Below are positions 46,301 through 48,591 of a DNA stretch of 48,591 bases, one piece after another; positions within the stretch are counted from its first letter, which is position 1, and the number at the start of each line of letters is the position of its first letter. A model generated the notes under the pieces. The model was not told the origin of the DNA. It ran no database searches and was given only the letters and a program-made list of their open reading frames with translations. The DNA lies in NCBI GenBank assembly GCA_026400935.1, contig JAPLNX010000090.1, positions 1 to 48,591 of the forward strand. Direction: 5' to 3'. Both the position numbers and the translations under genes were made by a program. Source of the DNA: Planctomycetia bacterium (GTDB lineage: Bacteria > Planctomycetota > Planctomycetia > Planctomycetales > Planctomycetaceae).

Positions 46301-48591
46301 AACGCCCAAGTCGGTAAGGCCGTGGGACAAGGGCGCATTCTCAACAACGACTTGACCTTGGAACTCGAAAGAAATGCGACGCGTTTGTTCGGCGATCAGA
46401 ACCAAGTTCGTATTGCGGTGAACCCCACGAATCCCAATTTCGCAGTCTTGGTCGCTGGTGACCGAGCTGGATCTTTCGTGAACGGACTCGTTGATGGGAC
46501 TCTGGCACCGGCGCTTTCTGTGTTCACAACAGTGGATGGCGGTAATAACTGGAGTGCTAGTCCGACAGTGTTCGACCGCACGCTCGACGGCGTCTTTGAT
46601 GTGCCGTTCACACCGGAATCGCGTTACTCCGCGTCCGTCGCGTATGACCGAGCAGGGAATCTCCACATCGTTTATGTGGCCGAGCCCAACCTTCCGACCC
46701 CCATCCTCGGAACACCAGCGACAGGGCCCTCGGTCATCGTTTACGCCATCAGCCGCGACAACGGACAATCGTTCCAATCACAAACGTTGACCGGTCGCGG
46801 TGTTGGAAACTTAAACCCAACTGTGGCTGTCGGCCTGGACGCACAAAATCCGAACTTGGACGCCGTCTACGTGACGTACCACACGGGTGATGGATCGGCT
46901 GCTGGTGGCGACTCCGTGGTGATTCGCGGAGCACAAGTTTCACCAGCGATCCTCAACTTACCTGCGATCCAAACGCCAGTCCCGGCGTTTGGAGCAGCCG
47001 TAGTTATCTCCAGTACAAATTCGCCTAACTTCCCGGTGGCATCAGTGGGGCCGAATGGGGAAGTGGCCGTGACTTGGGAAACGCCAGCGATCCCGTTCGA
47101 CCAAGGCCCTAACCTGGTAAATTTTGATGTTGATACGACAGGGCTACTCGGAGGATTGACGTTCCGTGGCAACATCAGCGTCACATCCACCAACGTCGGC
47201 AGTATGGATCACATCCCCGCGACAAACTTGGGTGGCTTCCTTTTGGGAACTCCATTTCCAATCTTGGGGACCTCCCTCGTTCCCGCACCACCAAACCAAC
47301 AGGCTTATGCCTCTCCGGCCGTGGCGTATGATGCGAGCAGTGGACCACACCAAGGTCGCTTATATTTGACCTACGCCGACGAGCAAGCCAACGAGAGTGA
47401 CAACCTTGATATCTTCATCCGACACTCCGATGACAATGGCGTCACGTTTAGCGATCCAGTGCGAGTGAACGATGACATCGGCTTCCATAGTCAGTTCTTC
47501 CAAACTATCGCAGTCGATCAAAGCAACGGCGTGATCGTGATGGGCTGGTATGATGCCCGCAATGACATCTTCGGAGGCACTTCCGATACGGATGGGTTGT
47601 TGAACACGGATGTCGAATACTTCGTAACAGCAAGCTATGACGGGGGCGAAACTTGGATGCCCAATGTCCGGGTCAGTGCGGGGCCATCCAATGCTCTCAA
47701 CAATTTCTCGCTATCGCTATTCGGTAACTACACCGGGATCACGGCAGCGGGAGGGACAATCTTGGCCGCATGGGCTGACGACTCGAATTCGCGAGGCGAC
47801 AACCCGGATGGAAACTTCGGCTTTGATGCTCACGTCGCACGGTTGACGGAATTCACGAACGGCATCGCCAGCGCCACCGCGTTCCCCACGCAGCTTGATC
47901 CGGCGGATCTACTGCTGGGTGGCGATGACAACGACACTCTGACTGGCGGCGATTCTGCCGACACGCTGAATGGTCAGGCTGGGAACGACCTGTTGTTTGG
48001 TAAGCGAGAGAACGATCTGCTGTTGGGTGGTGCCGGTGACGACACGCTCGATGGTGGATACGGCAACGATACCGTGCTTGGTCAAGCTGGCAACGATCTT
48101 GTGAACGGTGGCCATGACGAAGACGTCTTGCAGTGGTCCGGTGCGACGGATGGCAACGATACGATGTTTGGGACATCGGGAGCCGATCAGGTGCAAGCCT
48201 TCGGTGACGGAACGGCCAATACGCTGACGGTCTCGGCCAGTGGTCCGGAATTGGTTGTCAGCATGGGAGCGAATTCCATCATCACAGCTCCGACGGTCAA
48301 TCAACTCAGCGTCTTTGGGTTGGGTGGCGATGACACAATCAACGTTGGTGACCTGAGCGGGACTCGTCAGTTCTTGCTGACCGTGGATGGTGGTGCAGGG
48401 AATGACGTGCTGAGTGCAGGTAGCATGAGTTCTGGTGGAACCCGCTTGATCCTGAATGGCGGTGACGGCAATGACTTCCTGGTCGGTGGTAAAGGCCGAG
48501 ACACACTCTTGGGTGGCCGAGGCAATGACCGCTTGCTGGGTGGCGACAATAACGACAGCCTCTCTGGCGAAGGTGGCAACGACTCGGTCGA
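43355..48591 (+). CDS. Giant calcium-binding-repeat protein, paralogue 3 (runs off window)
   Basis: At least 1,745 codons are open to the window edge. It starts MVRSGWMKQFRETLSN with LEDRSLMS at 39-46, a diverged LEPR-XLL-type motif. Parts: RTX block (about 138-338); the domain shared with paralogue 2 (about 375-695, with RVGSLLTQTYQIQNTGL and TTHTVFGTGTPN); an Ig/cadherin-like domain (about 720-806, VTIDVVKNDTDLDGSLD); a short RTX block; Calx-beta (about 885-998); Asp-box propeller (about 1002-1502: TVDGGNNWSA, SRDNGQSFQS, SYDGGETWMP); and RTX repeats to the edge. It is more diverged than paralogue 2. The C-terminus and its tail lie outside the window. Confidence 0.88.
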   Translation, partial: MVRSGWMKQFRETLSNSLATQAAKRRVQARMPVQQAEYLEDRSLMSVSALLLNNTELSIISDGDDDMVFQTNSAGQLEVLVGATGQGELQRPLVPYLSIPVIQASALTSITIEGGSDQNEIDLSRLTLAAGYSPSLKIIIQGGNGHDIITGSADVSNDIMGGDGNDTIRGGDAADTLEGGDGNDLIFGDVIPPQLSILVAPSDPRTLTNGADDSILGGDGADTIHGVAGNDSINSGDGDDVVTSGIGNDSVFGGNGADSITGDDGDDNLNADGGFDTVVGGAGNDFILGGANNDLISGDSDNAAIIGVGNDTIDGQAGNDTINGGGGVDSLSGGTGNDNIVSTPFVTTTSDPLPVLTPNPNTGKPVSLAPAIPTGLATSDVGTFHTITTGNGDAGLAVTIDATGKFGAFSQVVSPNPGNSLVTQRSQFKGYSSEGAVFDPIGDGLGKVSDITSVESTVYFRFGDITGARVPLDQAAKAQGTVGNIFGTSSEAISQFTIGPLVFSLVQQVQPQFNITTNQRVGSLLTQTYQIQNTGLIASTFELVRYFDGDLNFDGRDGLGGTTSNANGVPDGASADGGGHYINPKTRDEFLFETEQGGVGSNGTFVGITSTPNPAAPPAPFPANRFELGLFPNLRTRLINGLNIANQVANDNNSDGSVDPGREGNVTLALRNAYTLAPGAITTYTTHTVFGTGTPNQIEFNRGPSTLPDGADPNNAKETNKPIVSLRDEPVTIDVVKNDTDLDGSLDVTSIRIEDQPAKGTVEAVGDGRIRYTPEPGTTGTFTFTYSIADNLGSRSISTRVFVLVNPDPGSDVINGGLGNDTLIGADGNDTIFAGSGDDSVFGGTGNDRLVGQGGSDSIVGGTGLDTIDGGTGNDLLASDSRRIPSLFINDVTVVEGTITPLSNGVVTATYTINLDHPVEQAVSFDYQIVSGTATSGVDFVAGSGTLTLKPYETVLTLPVTILGDTLAELTENYTIVLSNLQNAQVGKAVGQGRILNNDLTLELERNATRLFGDQNQVRIAVNPTNPNFAVLVAGDRAGSFVNGLVDGTLAPALSVFTTVDGGNNWSASPTVFDRTLDGVFDVPFTPESRYSASVAYDRAGNLHIVYVAEPNLPTPILGTPATGPSVIVYAISRDNGQSFQSQTLTGRGVGNLNPTVAVGLDAQNPNLDAVYVTYHTGDGSAAGGDSVVIRGAQVSPAILNLPAIQTPVPAFGAAVVISSTNSPNFPVASVGPNGEVAVTWETPAIPFDQGPNLVNFDVDTTGLLGGLTFRGNISVTSTNVGSMDHIPATNLGGFLLGTPFPILGTSLVPAPPNQQAYASPAVAYDASSGPHQGRLYLTYADEQANESDNLDIFIRHSDDNGVTFSDPVRVNDDIGFHSQFFQTIAVDQSNGVIVMGWYDARNDIFGGTSDTDGLLNTDVEYFVTASYDGGETWMPNVRVSAGPSNALNNFSLSLFGNYTGITAAGGTILAAWADDSNSRGDNPDGNFGFDAHVARLTEFTNGIASATAFPTQLDPADLLLGGDDNDTLTGGDSADTLNGQAGNDLLFGKRENDLLLGGAGDDTLDGGYGNDTVLGQAGNDLVNGGHDEDVLQWSGATDGNDTMFGTSGADQVQAFGDGTANTLTVSASGPELVVSMGANSIITAPTVNQLSVFGLGGDDTINVGDLSGTRQFLLTVDGGAGNDVLSAGSMSSGGTRLILNGGDGNDFLVGGKGRDTLLGGRGNDRLLGGDNNDSLSGEGGNDSV

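Noticed and set aside
32230-48591. Possible CRISPR or tandem satellite because of short recurring DNA words
   Set aside because: The words are the 27-nt codon pattern of calcium-binding nonapeptides in one continuous frame, with no constant repeat or unique spacers.

Overview
The window is chromosomal DNA from a member of the Planctomycetes. The evidence is a DUF1501 protein at the left edge, a type III glutamine synthetase, giant calcium-binding-repeat proteins that begin with a LEPR-XLL-type motif, a phoH/HD-hydrolase pair, Uma2 and DUF2079 proteins, and many palindromic intergenic repeats. No species can be named from the sequence alone. No tRNA, rRNA or CRISPR array was seen.

Region 1 (1-7283) is an accessory island with every gene on the minus strand. 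It holds the start of a DUF1501 gene, an HNH nuclease with a small overlapping partner, a DUF433 antitoxin-type gene broken by one in-frame TGA, a HelD/UvrD-like helicase, an overlapping DUF6883-DUF4926 pair, a DUF6932 nucleotidyltransferase with an overlapping small helical partner, and a HigB-HigA toxin-antitoxin pair. The small gene cassettes are separated by copies of one modular palindrome-rich repeat (3859-4325, 4955-5125, 6740-7170).

Region 2 (7284-31238) is mostly core-type genes. On the minus strand are a DUF2079 membrane protein carrying an in-frame copy of a long hairpin repeat, an unknown membrane protein, Uma2, ThiC, glutamine synthetase III with a clear terminator, a decayed plus-strand IS5-type transposase, a PgpH-like HD hydrolase and PhoH. 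They are followed by a plus-strand Gfo/Idh/MocA oxidoreductase and a minus-strand membrane protein, MurJ, a hypothetical protein and GluQ. Next come a plus-strand phospholipase-B-like/C45 Ntn-hydrolase and a minus-strand orphan sensor histidine kinase.

Region 3 (31860-48591) holds three plus-strand tandem paralogues of about 1,670, 1,815 and more than 1,745 residues. Each has a LEPR-XLL-type N-terminus, glycine/aspartate-rich calcium-binding repeats, a Calx-beta domain and an Asp-box (sialidase-type) propeller segment. The first two end in the same short non-repeat tail; the third runs off the window. The spacers between paralogues carry copies of the same hairpin repeat that is embedded in the DUF2079 gene. 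In the copy after the second paralogue another inverted-repeat element has inserted into the hairpin loop, and that element itself contains a third palindrome.

The best candidates for something undescribed are the repeat-punctuated toxin-antitoxin-like island, the hairpin family whose variable loop is exactly 29 nt in all three uninterrupted copies, the nested repeats, and the domain shuffling and shared C-terminal tail of the giant paralogues.
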